The translations under genes and the position numbers were made by a program. The notes below the pieces were generated by a model. The model made no database searches and was not told the origin of the DNA. It was given only the letters and a program-made list of their open reading frames with translations. A stretch of DNA of 64,000 nucleotides from Picochlorum sp. 'celeri' (taxonomy: Eukaryota; Chlorophyta; Trebouxiophyceae), in assembly GCA_010909725.1 (NCBI GenBank), contig JAACMV010000030.1:806001-870000 (forward strand), read 5' to 3'. Positions 36,595 to 47,519 of this stretch are shown here, piece by piece. Position 1 is the stretch's first letter, and every line of letters starts with the position of its first letter.

Positions 36595-37941
36595 TCAGGT
36601 GTCATGATGATACCCCATGCCCTGAACAGAGGCAGCCCAAACGGATACCTCTGACCTCGTCTGTACCGTGACAGGTACATTTGCTGGCATGAAAAAGATT
36701 GTCCCTTTCTTCATCTCCAACGAACTTCCTTCGTTCCATGACAACGTGCCCTCTCCTGCCTGACAGAATGCTATCACAGGGCCAGATGTAGCAGGCAAGG
36801 CACATTCCTCTTTGTGCAGTCTCAAGTTCCACACTTCGAACTCATCAAATCCCGATCTATACAGTCCTAACTTACCTTCTTGATACGAACTAGCTCTGAC
36901 AATATCGGGATTTCCTTGCTTATAACTCAGAGAATCACAGAGAATCTTTGTATCCTTGAACTTTGGAGTCAGCCCAGCACGAATCACGTTATCAGATGTT
37001 GCCATGCATTCAACAATCTCTCCACTCAAATACGCATGTGGCTCATTTGCATTTAAAACAATACCCTCTCCTTTCTTCAAACAGACATAATTGAAAAACC
37101 ATGACGACATGACACCGACATCAAATGGATACTGCTCATGCAACCTCAACACCAAACGTTCCCTTGCACTCAGGTCTCGTGTCCGTCCTTCTTCCTCCAA
37201 CCTCTCCACCATCTTCTCCACAATTTCGGACGATTTGTTCTGATCCATTGTCATAAGGGCTGTAAACACACGCTTCAATGCAGCACCCTTGTCAGAGGAG
37301 GCTGTGTATCCTTCAACAAGATCATCCCCACAACACGCTCGAATCTCTGGAACAGTATCAAAAACCCGTTTCATCTCATCTTCACTTACAAATCCACACA
37401 GTGCCTCAAAGTCAGACAGCGCAATAGCCATCTCTGGCTTGTGATTCGAGTCCTTGTACACTGATGGATTGCTTGCATGCAGCTTCTCTGCCAATTTCTT
37501 ATCAGGATGAGACTGAATCGACAATGCTGTCCGCACAGATAGCACCTTGAATAAAAAAGGTACATCCGATACAGCCCCCAATACCTCTGGATTCTTCTCA
37601 ATAGCCTCCTTCAGTGTCACTCCCTCCTCTTTGACAACCGAAGGACCAGAAGGATGTGTCCCCATCCTACACAGTATCATTGTTATTTTAGAAATCATAC
37701 CAATGAGAGGTGGAATATTCGACGTACCATAACTCGGCATATGGAAGATCCTTGTCCACAGGCTGACCAGATGACTCCACCAACTTGGCCACCTATACAC
37801 CATCAATACGTCATCGCATTCCAATGAAACACATCATACATATTTTATACAAAAATCCAGTACCTCTGACTCTGATGCCTCCCTCCCCCAGGCGTAGTGC
37901 TGAACAACTGCTTGCAACGTCCACGGCCCCCCGATAGCCAT
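36595..37941 (-). CDS. MPI: Mannose-6-phosphate isomerase (type I)
   Basis: Three exons, 37864-37941, 37728-37792 and 36595-37666; introns 71 and 61 nt; 404 aa. The N-terminus has VVQHYAWG and the joined AELWMGTHPSGPS. The zinc-site region FLFKVLSVRTALSIQSHPDK follows, with NHKPEMAIAL and, later, GEGIVLNANEPHAYLSGEIVECMATSDNVIRAGLTPK, all conserved in type I PMI. The enzyme interconverts fructose-6-P and mannose-6-P for GDP-mannose and ascorbate synthesis in the cytosol. Its stop lies 28 bp from the convergent ceramidase stop. Confidence 0.95.
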
Positions 37942-38213
37942 GATTTCTCACTCTCGTACGATACAAATCATTAAAACCTAATTTTTAATAATTCGCTTGC
38001 TGATGATGATGATGATTCATGCATCGCTCATACAGGAATCCTCACACGCATGCAGACCTTGGACCAGCCAAGCAGTAGCATATTATTATTTACAATTATA
38101 CCAGCCACTTTGCAACATCAAGATGACTCGTACGCTCTTACATGAAACACTGAAACAGACTCGTAGCATGAAACAAACATGACAGCACTGTGCATTCTTT
38201 CTCTCTCTTTCTT

Positions 38214-38246
<33 letters not shown>

Positions 38247-38320
38247 TTCTCTCTCTCTGTGTGAAACGACAATAGACAAACTCTCAACGACTGGGTCGCC
38301 GTGATGATAGTGGCGATGCC
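37942..38320. other. Intergenic region with CT-rich microsatellite
   Basis: No gene is supported in this 379-bp stretch. It lies between the start of the phosphomannose isomerase gene and the 3' end of the 59-residue gene, both on the minus strand, so it holds the former's promoter. A (CT)n/(CTTT)n tract covers 38191-38263. Confidence 0.45.
38191..38263. repeat. CT-rich microsatellite
   Basis: An almost pure pyrimidine run of CT dinucleotides with interspersed CTTT units, about 70 bp, next to the 3' end of the small minus-strand gene. A second CT/CACT tract follows at 38590-38625. Confidence 0.9.
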
Positions 38321-38570
38321 TCACTTGGACGTGTTCCGAGCAGTCGCAGAGCTGGTCGACAATCGGTTGCCCTTGGAAGCACCGTTCTTGAGAAGCCATT
38401 CCCCACCACTCCTCCATATCGGAGCCAAGCGTGACACCTGGGAAGCACCTTGTCCTCCAAAATACTGCATACACCGTGGTATATTCGACATAGTATGCAA
38501 TCTCACGACTGACATGGACAAACGCGTTGCGTACCTTGGCAATCAAAAGTGTCGTAGCAGCAGTTGTCAT
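38321..38570 (-). CDS. Small spliced gene, 59-aa protein of unknown function
   Basis: Exons 38535-38570 and 38321-38464 are separated by a 70-nt intron with a GTACGC donor and a GTATGCAG acceptor, matching the size and style of local introns. The product starts MTTAATTLLIAKYFGGQG, then is basic and Ser-rich to the end (SSATARNTSK), with an overall strong positive charge. The composition would suit a mitochondrial or plastid peptide, but I recognise no family. A plus-strand open frame crosses the same bases but contains translated microsatellite and looks spurious here. The gene shares a roughly 240-bp divergent promoter with the TPR gene. Confidence 0.5.
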
Positions 38571-38589
38571 TGTGTAATCTCTCTTTCCT

Positions 38590-38625
38590 ACTCTCTCTCT
38601 CTCTCACTCACTCACTCACTCTCGT
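38590..38625. repeat. CT/CACT microsatellite in divergent promoter
   Basis: A tract of CT repeats runs into four CACT units between two divergent genes. Confidence 0.85.
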
Positions 38626-38761
38626 GTTCAGCAAAAATAAAATTGAATTCAATACAATATGGAGGAGTGAGAGGAGAATGTGGACACGACATGGACGAAC
38701 GCGTGGGTCTCGGATGCCGAGAGGTCCGAGGCCTCGGAAGATCCTCCGCGTCCCACATGAG

Positions 38762-38779
38762 AATTCGAATATTCGAATT
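38762..38779. promoter_or_regulatory. 18-bp perfect palindrome in divergent promoter
   Basis: AATTCGAATATTCGAATT is a perfect palindrome about 35 bp upstream of the TPR start codon. A third half-copy (TTCGAATTC) follows at about 38790, so the unit GAATTCGAA occurs three times in 40 bp. This spacing suggests a factor-binding site, but none is known to me. Confidence 0.45.
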
Positions 38780-38813
38780 AACAAACTCGTTCGAATTCTT
38801 CTTTGATTTGACC

Positions 38814-40235
38814 ATGATGCGGATGTCATGTATGCCTGATATACCATACAGTAAGATGGATGAATCATCTGATTCATTAAAGAAAGCACGGGCTCTGTTG
38901 GAGAGCTCTCCTCTCCTGCAGCAGGTGGCATTTGCAACAGATGTGGCCTGGACGGGGGAGACGACGGGAGCGACTGACGATGAAGATGATACTGATAGTG
39001 TGAGTCTTGGTGAAGCAGGAGAGGAGATGCGTGAAATCGTGCCTGACATTGTGTTATCGAGTGCCGATGCGTCGGTGTTGGAGAGGGTTGAGGGGATTAT
39101 GGCACGCACGTCGACAAATAGGAAGGGAAGAAATAGAGGTAAAAAGGATGGTGGGCGAGCGCGGTTGTTGGAGCGTGGAATGGGGTTGCAGGATTTGGTG
39201 GGGAATGTTGAGGGAAAGTTGGTGGATATGGGTGAAGAGGATCGCCAGCGAGTGTCATTGGGTTTGGTGCACGTACTTCAGCATGTGTGTCATATGTATC
39301 AGCAGCAGGCGAGTGAGTTTGATTATGGGGGCAAGGTGTTGTTTCATTGGGCTGTGGTTCTGAGTGATATAGCTCGGTTGGTGAGGGATGTGGATGAGCG
39401 AATAGAGTATGCGGTAGCATCGTGTTTAAAGTATGCTGGAGTTGTCTCTATGGAAGGAGATCATGCTCAGGCGTTGAATAATTGGGGGCTTGTAATATGT
39501 GATGTGGCGAATTGTGTGCAAGGAGATGATGTGAAGAGGCGCTTGTATCGAGTTGCCATATCAAGGTTTCGGAAAGCGATACGAATGGATTGCCACAGTG
39601 TGGAGACTCAGAGTCGGTGTTGTTATAATTTAGGGACGGTGATGCATCAGTATGCGGGGATGCACGGTGATGGAGATATGTCGTGGTCGCATGCTGCTCA
39701 ATACATAGCAATGTCATATGCATTGGATCCGTCATCAGAGATATTTCGCAGGGCATTAGTTTCTGTACATCAATTCTTACCATTGCCATACATACGGTGC
39801 AGCAAAATGGTGCATATATTTGATGAATCTTTTGAGAGCAACAGTCAACAGCGGTGGGTGGTTGCTGGGCTGACAATTGATGCATTCCACCTTAGGACTG
39901 TACAGCTGAGTTCAATTGATGTGAAGGCAATTCATGAGACACGTGGAAGCGAAAATAGAATGCATGGATCAACGCATGCGCCCCCTTTGACAGTTGATGT
40001 TGCAGATGTCGCTTCCTATTGTCTATGTTGTGATCCTTGGATCCCTTTTGGAAGCGGATTGCATGTTCGGCTGAAGTCCAAGCCGGATGGAATATATATC
40101 GCATCAGAGTCTATGGAAGAAATGCAAGGCTGGAGAGATGTGTTGTGTTTGTTGCAGGTGTTGCACAAATCTAATAATGGCTTACAGAAATTGCAGTCTG
40201 TACTAGAGTCAAATAATAAACTCGATATATTATGA
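38814..40235 (+). CDS. TPR protein, HLB1-like
   Basis: I start at the ATG at 38814 (473 aa) because the frame further upstream is translated microsatellite. After an acidic N-terminus and a basic linker (NRKGRNRGKKDGG) come TPR-like helices: ALNNWGLVICDVANC, AISRFRKAIRMDCHSVET, CCYNLGTVMHQYAGM and AAQYIAMSYALDPSSEIFRRAL. This arrangement, with ALNNWGL and the YNLGTVxxxYA repeat, resembles the plant HLB1-type TPR family that links trans-Golgi/early endosomes to actin. The C-terminal 110 residues end in IYIASESMEEMQGWRDVLCLL, like the last helix of a PH-like fold. The stop codon overlaps the stop region of the convergent HECT gene by 6 nt. Confidence 0.65.
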   Translation: MMRMSCMPDIPYSKMDESSDSLKKARALLESSPLLQQVAFATDVAWTGETTGATDDEDDTDSVSLGEAGEEMREIVPDIVLSSADASVLERVEGIMARTSTNRKGRNRGKKDGGRARLLERGMGLQDLVGNVEGKLVDMGEEDRQRVSLGLVHVLQHVCHMYQQQASEFDYGGKVLFHWAVVLSDIARLVRDVDERIEYAVASCLKYAGVVSMEGDHAQALNNWGLVICDVANCVQGDDVKRRLYRVAISRFRKAIRMDCHSVETQSRCCYNLGTVMHQYAGMHGDGDMSWSHAAQYIAMSYALDPSSEIFRRALVSVHQFLPLPYIRCSKMVHIFDESFESNSQQRWVVAGLTIDAFHLRTVQLSSIDVKAIHETRGSENRMHGSTHAPPLTVDVADVASYCLCCDPWIPFGSGLHVRLKSKPDGIYIASESMEEMQGWRDVLCLLQVLHKSNNGLQKLQSVLESNNKLDIL

Positions 40236-43200
40236 TAGATCGAAGCTTCCCTGGCCCTCTCGAATGGCAAAGAGAAGCCTTTCTTTGAGAACTTCTTCAG
40301 ATGAGTATGGAGGAAGCTTGACATAATTGGCACATGTCATGACACTGGGCAAGTCTTTGTCAGCCAATTCTTGAATCCTTTCTTCCCGTGATTTGGGGGA
40401 TTTGGGGGAAGACTCAGGGAGAGTAGGCATTTTCCTGACCACCGTTAATCTTGGGTTCAGGGATGCGAACCCTCCAAATGGCAATCTTGGAGCTCCGGTC
40501 ACAAATTTAAGGAATCTTCTCTGATCCAGTCCATCTAGCTCAGACAGGACATTTACCAGCGATAAGATTTGGGGAGAGTCTGAAGAATATCCATGATCGC
40601 ATTTTATGGAACTTAAAAGAGATGCAGGATTCCAGGTTTGCTTGGGAGCTCCACATGCCATCATCTCTATTTCTTCCTCGTTGAATATTTCAAGCTGGGA
40701 GATTGAGAAAATCTTGTCAAATCCAGTCCTGAATGCTTCCATCTGTCGCCGTATACCAGTTCCGATAGTCGCATCGAGCACTTTGTCGACATATTCTGGT
40801 GCATTGTCGGAGGTCACCAAGATATCTCCTCCACCTGGGCAGAGTTCAAACGTCTCATCCCCAGGGAGGACAAAGTACAGGGACAAGTCATCAATGGGTG
40901 CTCCATGGACATAAATTCGTGATTCCCCATGTAGTATACTAGATTGGATCTCCTCAAGCAAATCTGCGAGTTCTGGGGCAATCCCCCAGAGGTCCTGGAA
41001 ATCAAGGGAGCCATGAACAACAAGCTTGTAAAATGCAGGAGACAGTGGGACATCCAACAAGCGATCATCCTGGAGTGCCTTTGCCATTACCTGGCCAAGA
41101 AGAGAAAAGTTCTCCATGATTTTATCGCTGTTACTATCCGAAGTGTTATACTGCAGAGGTCTTGGGAAGAGACCATGGGGGCATTTGACAAGATCTTGGT
41201 TTGCTCCTTTATGACCATGGACTTCTCCTTCTAATGGGCCTGGTAAATTATTTTTCACCGTGGTATCTGTCGGTCTTTCCGGATCTCGCCACATATTTAA
41301 GCTTTTAATTTGGAACTCGTATGAAAGCAAAGTGTAAAATTCCAAGGTTGGTCCTAACCCAGAGCCCACCTCATTGTAAAACTCCACTTCAAGTCTAGAA
41401 TTCTTATTGGCGAACCGGTCAAAAACCTTTCTTGCTGAATTCATCACATGATTTCGTGATATTCGAACCTTCTGCCTAGGAATCTTTGGCATCCTAAATG
41501 GCAAATCATCGACCACAGACTGATCTTGAGTTATACTGTTCCCTTGCCACAATGTGTCTTCCAATATTGCAAGCATTGTCCTATTCAATCCAAATGCATT
41601 GTACCTGAAAAATTTCTTTCTCAAGTCGAAAGGAAACAGAAATTTCGTCTTGTACGGGAGCATATAACACCATTTTGGCAAGGTGCGGGAACAGATCAAC
41701 AGAGGGTCCCTTATTTGCTTGGCCAGTTTGGATGATATCTTGGAATTGACCAGCAATGATTTGAGACTTTCCGTTGCCAGTCCTACAAATTGATCTCTAT
41801 GATGCGTAGATGCACACATCTTTCTTATTTCATCAAACGCTCTGAGTATTGAAATACTTGGCAGTATGCTACTAGGATCGATTCCCAAGGCATCAGCAAC
41901 ACTCTTATCTACTGTCCAAGGGCAACCTACTGTCTTTGATATGCGCCGATCTTTGCCCGCATCATGTTTCTTATCATTTTTAATCGCAAGATCTTCAGTG
42001 GTATTGCTTATTGAAAAGTCTAACTGATGCACCTGTCTCCAAATCCTCTCCATGTCGATGGACAGGTCACTATTGGGATCAACTCCTATAATATCTTCAG
42101 ATTGGAGAACCCCAAGAAGCGTATCTGCGACATTCAACTCGTTTCCATTCATCTTCAAGGTAATATGAATCTTGCCTTTATCGTTCAACCATGCTTGGTT
42201 TACTGGACCCCTTGAATTAATTCTCGATTTTGTAATCTCTGAAGCAGGCTCATCATCCTCACAAGATTCTTTAGATGTCTCCTCCATCATGTCAAAATCA
42301 CCTGGATTCATAAAATAAAGAACATAAACTCTATATTTAAGGGTGTATTCTATCATTTGTTTAGAGCATACCTTCCAAATCATCGAGGATTTCGTCTTCG
42401 TCTTCTTCCTCTTGTTCATTTTTGTCAGTGCTGGGAGCTTTGCCTGTTCCCAAATCCATGCCCATACCCGGTTTATACCCCAATTTCTTCGCTCTCGATC
42501 TAGTTATTCTTGTATTTTGACTAGATTCCTCACCAACAGACCTGTCTACGTATTTTTGTGACAGCAATTTCTGAATCTTTGGTCTGATAAACTCTTGCAC
42601 TTGACCAACTGTAGCTAATGGCTCGATCAATACAACCCCAGCATCGATTGGGCAATCTTTGTTCAGGCAATGGAGTTTGATCTTTATGGGGGTGCCTAAT
42701 GCTTGCACGCCAGTGTAGAAGGGATCAGGACTATCACTCACTGCTTCGTTAGGTGTGCCTGACAAGCCCAAATTGCTCAACAGGATTGATGGAAAGCTTG
42801 GGACACTTTGCAGCACAGAGCGATAGCAGGGAAATTTCTCAGAATGCATTAAAACCTCCTGTAGCATTGTGGTTATTTTCGAAATGGACTCATTTATGCT
42901 GCCATTTTCACCAAGCATGTTGTAGAAGGAGATCAAGCGACTCATCCAATCCTTCTCTTTTGGAGCTGAGATATCATCGCATGTAAGGTATCCCCTCAAC
43001 GACTCAAGTATGTTTGTTTGCTGAATCTCATATGAAGAAACTGAGCGACTAAGAACAAGTGAGACAAATTCTTTCACAGCTTCGTCTCTTGGAAATTTCT
43101 TGCTCAGTTTTTCCAAAATGTTCATTCCTTCAGTTTTCTGGTCTGCACACGAAATGAATCAATTATGAGAATTATGAAAACAGATCAATCGACAGCAAAC

Positions 43201-45340
43201 ATCATACCAGAAAGCTGAGACTTTTCATCTCTAAAATAGGAAGTGAGGATCTTATCAGCCAACCACAGGTATGCCTCAGCAAGATGTTTGTCTACAGTCT
43301 CTGAATTCTTTATGACCTCCTTGGAACTGTTCATCTCTTGAATGACACCTTCTCTGACAAACGTTTTCTTCAGTTCACGATCTTTCTGAAGCATAGATGC
43401 TATCAATTTGAGAGATGCGAACGGCCAAAGTTCACCAACTTCCTGGAGGAGTCCCATCAGAAAGTTAGATAAAGGAAGGTCAGCAGCCAATTGAGAGACA
43501 CATGAATCTGAAGCATAGAAAATGAATTTATCGATTACTGATAGGCACCTCGCCTTGATTTCATGAGAAAAGGAGGAAGTTTCCATGTATAATAAGGCAT
43601 CAACAAAATCTTTTGCAAGCCTGTCAACCAGATCATCATTGCCTTGAAGCACAGTTCTCTTCTCCTCAAAATTCTCTGTTCTTGATGGCAGGATATATTC
43701 GGCAAATTCATTCTTCATTATTGCTTTCATAGCTCTTTTGTTCTTTGCCTTATTTAGTATACACACATCACTATCCAAAACAGGTGCCATCATGTTGTCA
43801 CACAAGGATATCAGAAGAAGCAATTCCTCCGAGCTTCGTGGCTTGAGGTACTCATTAGATGAATCATGACTTCGAGATGACATTGCTCGCAGTATTCCTG
43901 CGATTGTTTTCATGAGATTAGATTCCAGCAAAGTTTTAGATAGATCTGATGAGCAATATGCACAAGTGGACAGGAGGTGCACTGTTGCATAGAACCTGCA
44001 GGGTTTAACTCCAGGGATTGCCTCCACAGTCTGCACCCAGTTTACGACGGTAAATGAATGTATTCAAATCATACTATTTTGTCAAGATAAATATACATAC
44101 TGTTTTTACGATGTTTTCAAGCATTGCCTGCGGCAAAATTTCCTCCAATGACCAGTCCAACTGCTGACAGGCATCTGCAATAGATGTTAATGCTTGCAAT
44201 GCCGATAAAGACACTTTATTGTCGGCAGAGGTCGTTAGTTGGGCTAGTGTCGGTACGATGGTTTTCAGGGAAGGCAAAGCCGCTGAGTTCTCCTCAGCAT
44301 CCATGATACATGCACAAACATTGGCAGCAGTGTTCACAGCCACTCGTTGTAAGCCAATCTGAAAGAAGTCCAAAAAAGATAGCATTGCTTCAAGCGCACC
44401 AGCCTCCAGCAATGCCTCAGGGCACGATTGCGATATTTTCCCTAATGCTTGAATGCTCTGCTCTGCAAGATCAATGTACTCAATGCATAACAGCTTTTCA
44501 CAGAGAATTTGGACACCACCATGACGTGCAATCTGTTCAGAAGATGGTGGATATATATCAGCCAACAAAGTCAACGCTCTGGAGGCCATCAACATTATTT
44601 CAGGAGATCCATTTAGTGAATTTACCAAGAGCGGCACTACTTCATCCACTGGAAATGAAAGCATCGAATCCTCAGATGAGACTGATATAATTTCGCAGAG
44701 CTCTGATAAAGCAGTCATTCTATCGCCCTCGCTTTCTGATTTGAGCAAAGCAAGCAAGCTTTTCACCCTGGATGAACTCGGCCCCATGAATGCTGGGGCA
44801 AAGACTTCAAATCCTGACCCTAATTGCCTGAAAAGGTGATGCATTCTGCACAAATAGACAGGGGTGATTTCATATCGACAGAGCACACACTGTCACACAA
44901 ATCGAACTCACTCTACTCTATCGCGTTCCTCCTCACCAAAACTCTACAGACAGAAACACATGTAAGTAAACTTCAACACCGAGACCCAAGTATAGTAGAA
45001 CCATATCTCAGTACGCCCCACATACCCTATCACCTTCATCCCTTCTGCTCATTTTGCTATTTTTACTATTATCTTTATGTTTATCTACCGAAGGACCACT
45101 TCGATTGCCCAGATGTCTCTCCAAAGCCTTTGATTTCCCTTTCGCTCTCGAACGTCTTGTTTGCGCTAAAGAGTCTTTCTCTGCAGGTTTAGGCGATTTA
45201 TCTTGAGTTTTATATGGTATATCGTTCTCTTCGGTTGATTTGATGTCCTTTCTCCCGGAATGCCCCTCTTCTGTCTTGTTTTGAACGCTCCCTGCTTCTC
45301 GTTTTCTCTTCGAAAACTTGCCTTGCTTATGGTTCTGCAT
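40230..45340 (-). CDS. UPL3: HECT E3 ubiquitin ligase, UPL3/TRIP12 type
   Basis: Six exons, 45026-45340, 44912-44943, 44101-44845, 43208-44030, 42372-43142 and 40230-42301; all phases close, 1585 aa. The Lys/Arg-rich, disordered N-terminus leads to armadillo repeats (KSLLALLKSESEGDRMTALSELCEI, LVNSLNGSPEIMLMASRALTLLADI) as in UPL3/KAKTUS and TRIP12. The C-terminal HECT domain has RLEVEFYNEVGSGLGPTLEFYTLL, LGQVMAKALQDDRLLDVPLS and the catalytic Cys in LPSVMTCANYVKLPPYSS. These ligases degrade transcription factors; UPL3 controls trichome endoreplication and proteasome-linked degradation in plants. The second exon is just 32 nt. Confidence 0.94.
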
Positions 45341-45538
45341 TACGGTCAAGCATTTCCACTTCCGTTCTATTGTAATATTTTAAATGTTTTAAATGTCTTT
45401 GCGAGCGAGAGTCCGAGCCGCGTTCTTGTCGGAATCTGGATGACCCATGACTGGGTCGATCATGCATATGAATTATGAATAAGTGTGATATATCATCATT
45501 CCACCATCGATGGTCGGGAGCAGTTTGCTATTCTCTCG

Positions 45539-46789
45539 TTACAACTCAAACATTGTTTCACATGGACTTACTATACTCGCCGATGCAATGCATATGTCGT
45601 TGTCATAGAGGACCACGAATTGCTCAGGTGTGATGGCAAATGCAGGCATTTCAAATTCAAGCACATTGACCCATGTATGATATCCTTCCAATGACCAATA
45701 TTTGCTTTTCTTTGGGACAGGATCTAGAAGAGATCTTGTCTTTAAAACACACTCAGCCTGCTTTTGTCTATATCTAGCTTTGCTCTGGCATGACAGCGAC
45801 CCGGTTTCCTCGAATTCTCGCCTATGCGGCTCAGAGAGCCAGTGTACTTCACCAATCAATGCTTTCGTTGTATACAATGCTGGATGATTTCGCCCTCTGC
45901 CAACGTACAATATTTTATTATCTATATCCTTACCCACAACGTACGTCTTATTAGATAAGCCTGCCATTTTTGAGCGTTGACCATATGTGTATCCTAATAT
46001 GTTTGAACAGGGACCGATGGTTTTTCCTGTATCGATATCAACAAATCTCCCTGGTATTGTGTCAATGTAATCTGAAATGAAATCATCAAAAACTCTTTTT
46101 CCAATGAAGCAGATGCCGGTGCTACTCTTTCTCGATGCAGGTGGCAAGCCTTCAGACTCTGCAATACTCCTAACCTCAGCTTTTGTCAGAGCACCAAGAG
46201 GAAATAAAACCTTACTGAATACACCAGGATCAATAGAGGCTAAAAAGTAAGTCTGATCTTTATCTTTGTCAACTCCTTGAAGCATGACCGTCGTTGGCTG
46301 ATGACCCAAAACACTCCTTTGTGCTATTCGAGCATAGTGCCCTGTTGCAACCTTGTCAAATCCTCTTGAAGCTGCAAAGTCCAAAAATGCTGAAAACTTG
46401 ATATATTTATTGCAATCCAAATCAGGATTCGGCGTTGCTCCCATCTTGAGCTTGTCCAAAAACTTGGTAAACACATCATCCCAATAGCGTGGGACAAAGT
46501 TTGCCTCGAGCAGCTGAATACCCAGGGATGCACATACTCTGGTTGCCTCTCTAAAATCTTCCTCTATCGAACAATTTGAATTCCCCTTTTCTTCCGCTTC
46601 ATCCCAGTTACGCATAAATACACCGGTGACATTGTATCCTTGTTTCTGCAGGAGGCATGCTGCAACAGCAGAGTCAACTCCGCCCGAGATACCAACAGCT
46701 ACCTTAACATCCTCCCGTGTCAAAGGAGAAGAGGTGGTTGATGCAAATCTTCTGAAATAACTAGCGAAATTCCTGAATGTCTGAGACAT
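45539..46789 (-). CDS. MTU1: Mitochondrial tRNA 2-thiouridylase (MnmA/MTU1)
   Basis: A single exon of 416 aa. An Arg/Ser-rich N-terminus (MSQTFRNFASYFRRFASTTSS) looks like an organelle presequence. The PP-loop AVGISGGVDSAVAA is followed by the FMRNWDE region. The two catalytic cysteines sit in NPDLDCNKYIKF and SSTGICFIG. YTYGQR and YVVGKD complete the MnmA fold. The enzyme thiolates U34 of Lys, Glu and Gln tRNAs in mitochondria or plastids. Its start codon is 8 bp downstream of the next gene's stop codon on the same strand. Confidence 0.96.
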   Translation of the reverse strand: MSQTFRNFASYFRRFASTTSSPLTREDVKVAVGISGGVDSAVAACLLQKQGYNVTGVFMRNWDEAEEKGNSNCSIEEDFREATRVCASLGIQLLEANFVPRYWDDVFTKFLDKLKMGATPNPDLDCNKYIKFSAFLDFAASRGFDKVATGHYARIAQRSVLGHQPTTVMLQGVDKDKDQTYFLASIDPGVFSKVLFPLGALTKAEVRSIAESEGLPPASRKSSTGICFIGKRVFDDFISDYIDTIPGRFVDIDTGKTIGPCSNILGYTYGQRSKMAGLSNKTYVVGKDIDNKILYVGRGRNHPALYTTKALIGEVHWLSEPHRREFEETGSLSCQSKARYRQKQAECVLKTRSLLDPVPKKSKYWSLEGYHTWVNVLEFEMPAFAITPEQFVVLYDNDICIASASIVSPCETMFEL

Positions 46790-46797
46790 ATCTCTAG

Positions 46798-47445
46798 CTA
46801 TTTTCCCGCGTCTAGCCCTAGTTCCTTCTTCTGGAGCACAACAGATTCAGTCCCAGTTTGAATGACATACCTGCAAGTCACCGCCCCAACAATACGCCGT
46901 TGACTCTACTAAAATGGAACAAATATGTACGATACGCACCAGTTGAAAGAAGCGAGAAGTCCCAGCATCAGAAATAATAAAACGATAAAATGAAGAGCAA
47001 TGTCCTGAGGCAAGTCCCCAGAAGACAAACTAGCTGATATCAGCGCAACCCCCAAGACAAGAGAGCCGTTAATGAAAACGACTGTAGGTCTCTGCAGTAT
47101 ATTCAAATTATGTATACTCAAAAACCACCCCATACCCAGCTATTCAGACTATGCAAACATACATTAATGCCCTTGGTCAGTGCTCCTACAAGAACTGACT
47201 CAACAAATGATGTCATCACAAAGGCATTGTTATCATAAAGGTATCTATACTCTTCAGAAGAAATACAAGAGTCTGGAGCAAAATACCATTCATTTATGAT
47301 GATCGAATGCTTTGGCACTCCTTGAATGAGAATTCTCTGGGCCCAGATTTCAGATTCCCTGATTCTTGTATCCGATTGAATAGAAATGCATGCATGCTCA
47401 ATTGATCATCTAGTACTATTGCTAGGAATACGTATCAGCGATCAT
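46798..47445 (-). CDS. Small membrane protein of unknown function, 144 aa
   Basis: Four exons, 47432-47445 (14 nt), 47163-47358, 46940-47091 and 46798-46870; introns 73, 71 and 69 nt; 144 aa, all in phase. The N-terminal 45 residues are soluble (ESEIWAQRILIQG, IIINEWYFAPDS). Hydrophobic segments then run from about 50 to 115, including VVFINGSLVLGVALISASL and ALHFIVLLFLMLGLLASF. A polar C-terminal tail reads YVIQTGTESVVLQKKELG. I recognise no family. The intron sizes and clean phases support the model, although the tiny first exon is the least certain part. The stop is 8 bp from the MTU1 start. Confidence 0.6.
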
Positions 47446-47519
47446 CCGATTGCGAAAGTGATACGTGTCTGTACGCGTTCACCCAAGAAACCCGTACTGA
47501 GACGATTTGATTGAACAGG

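Noticed and set aside
38301..38813. Upstream extension of the TPR reading frame
   Set aside because: It translates CT/CACT microsatellite and runs antisense to a phase-consistent small gene. The ATG at 38814 is a more sensible start.
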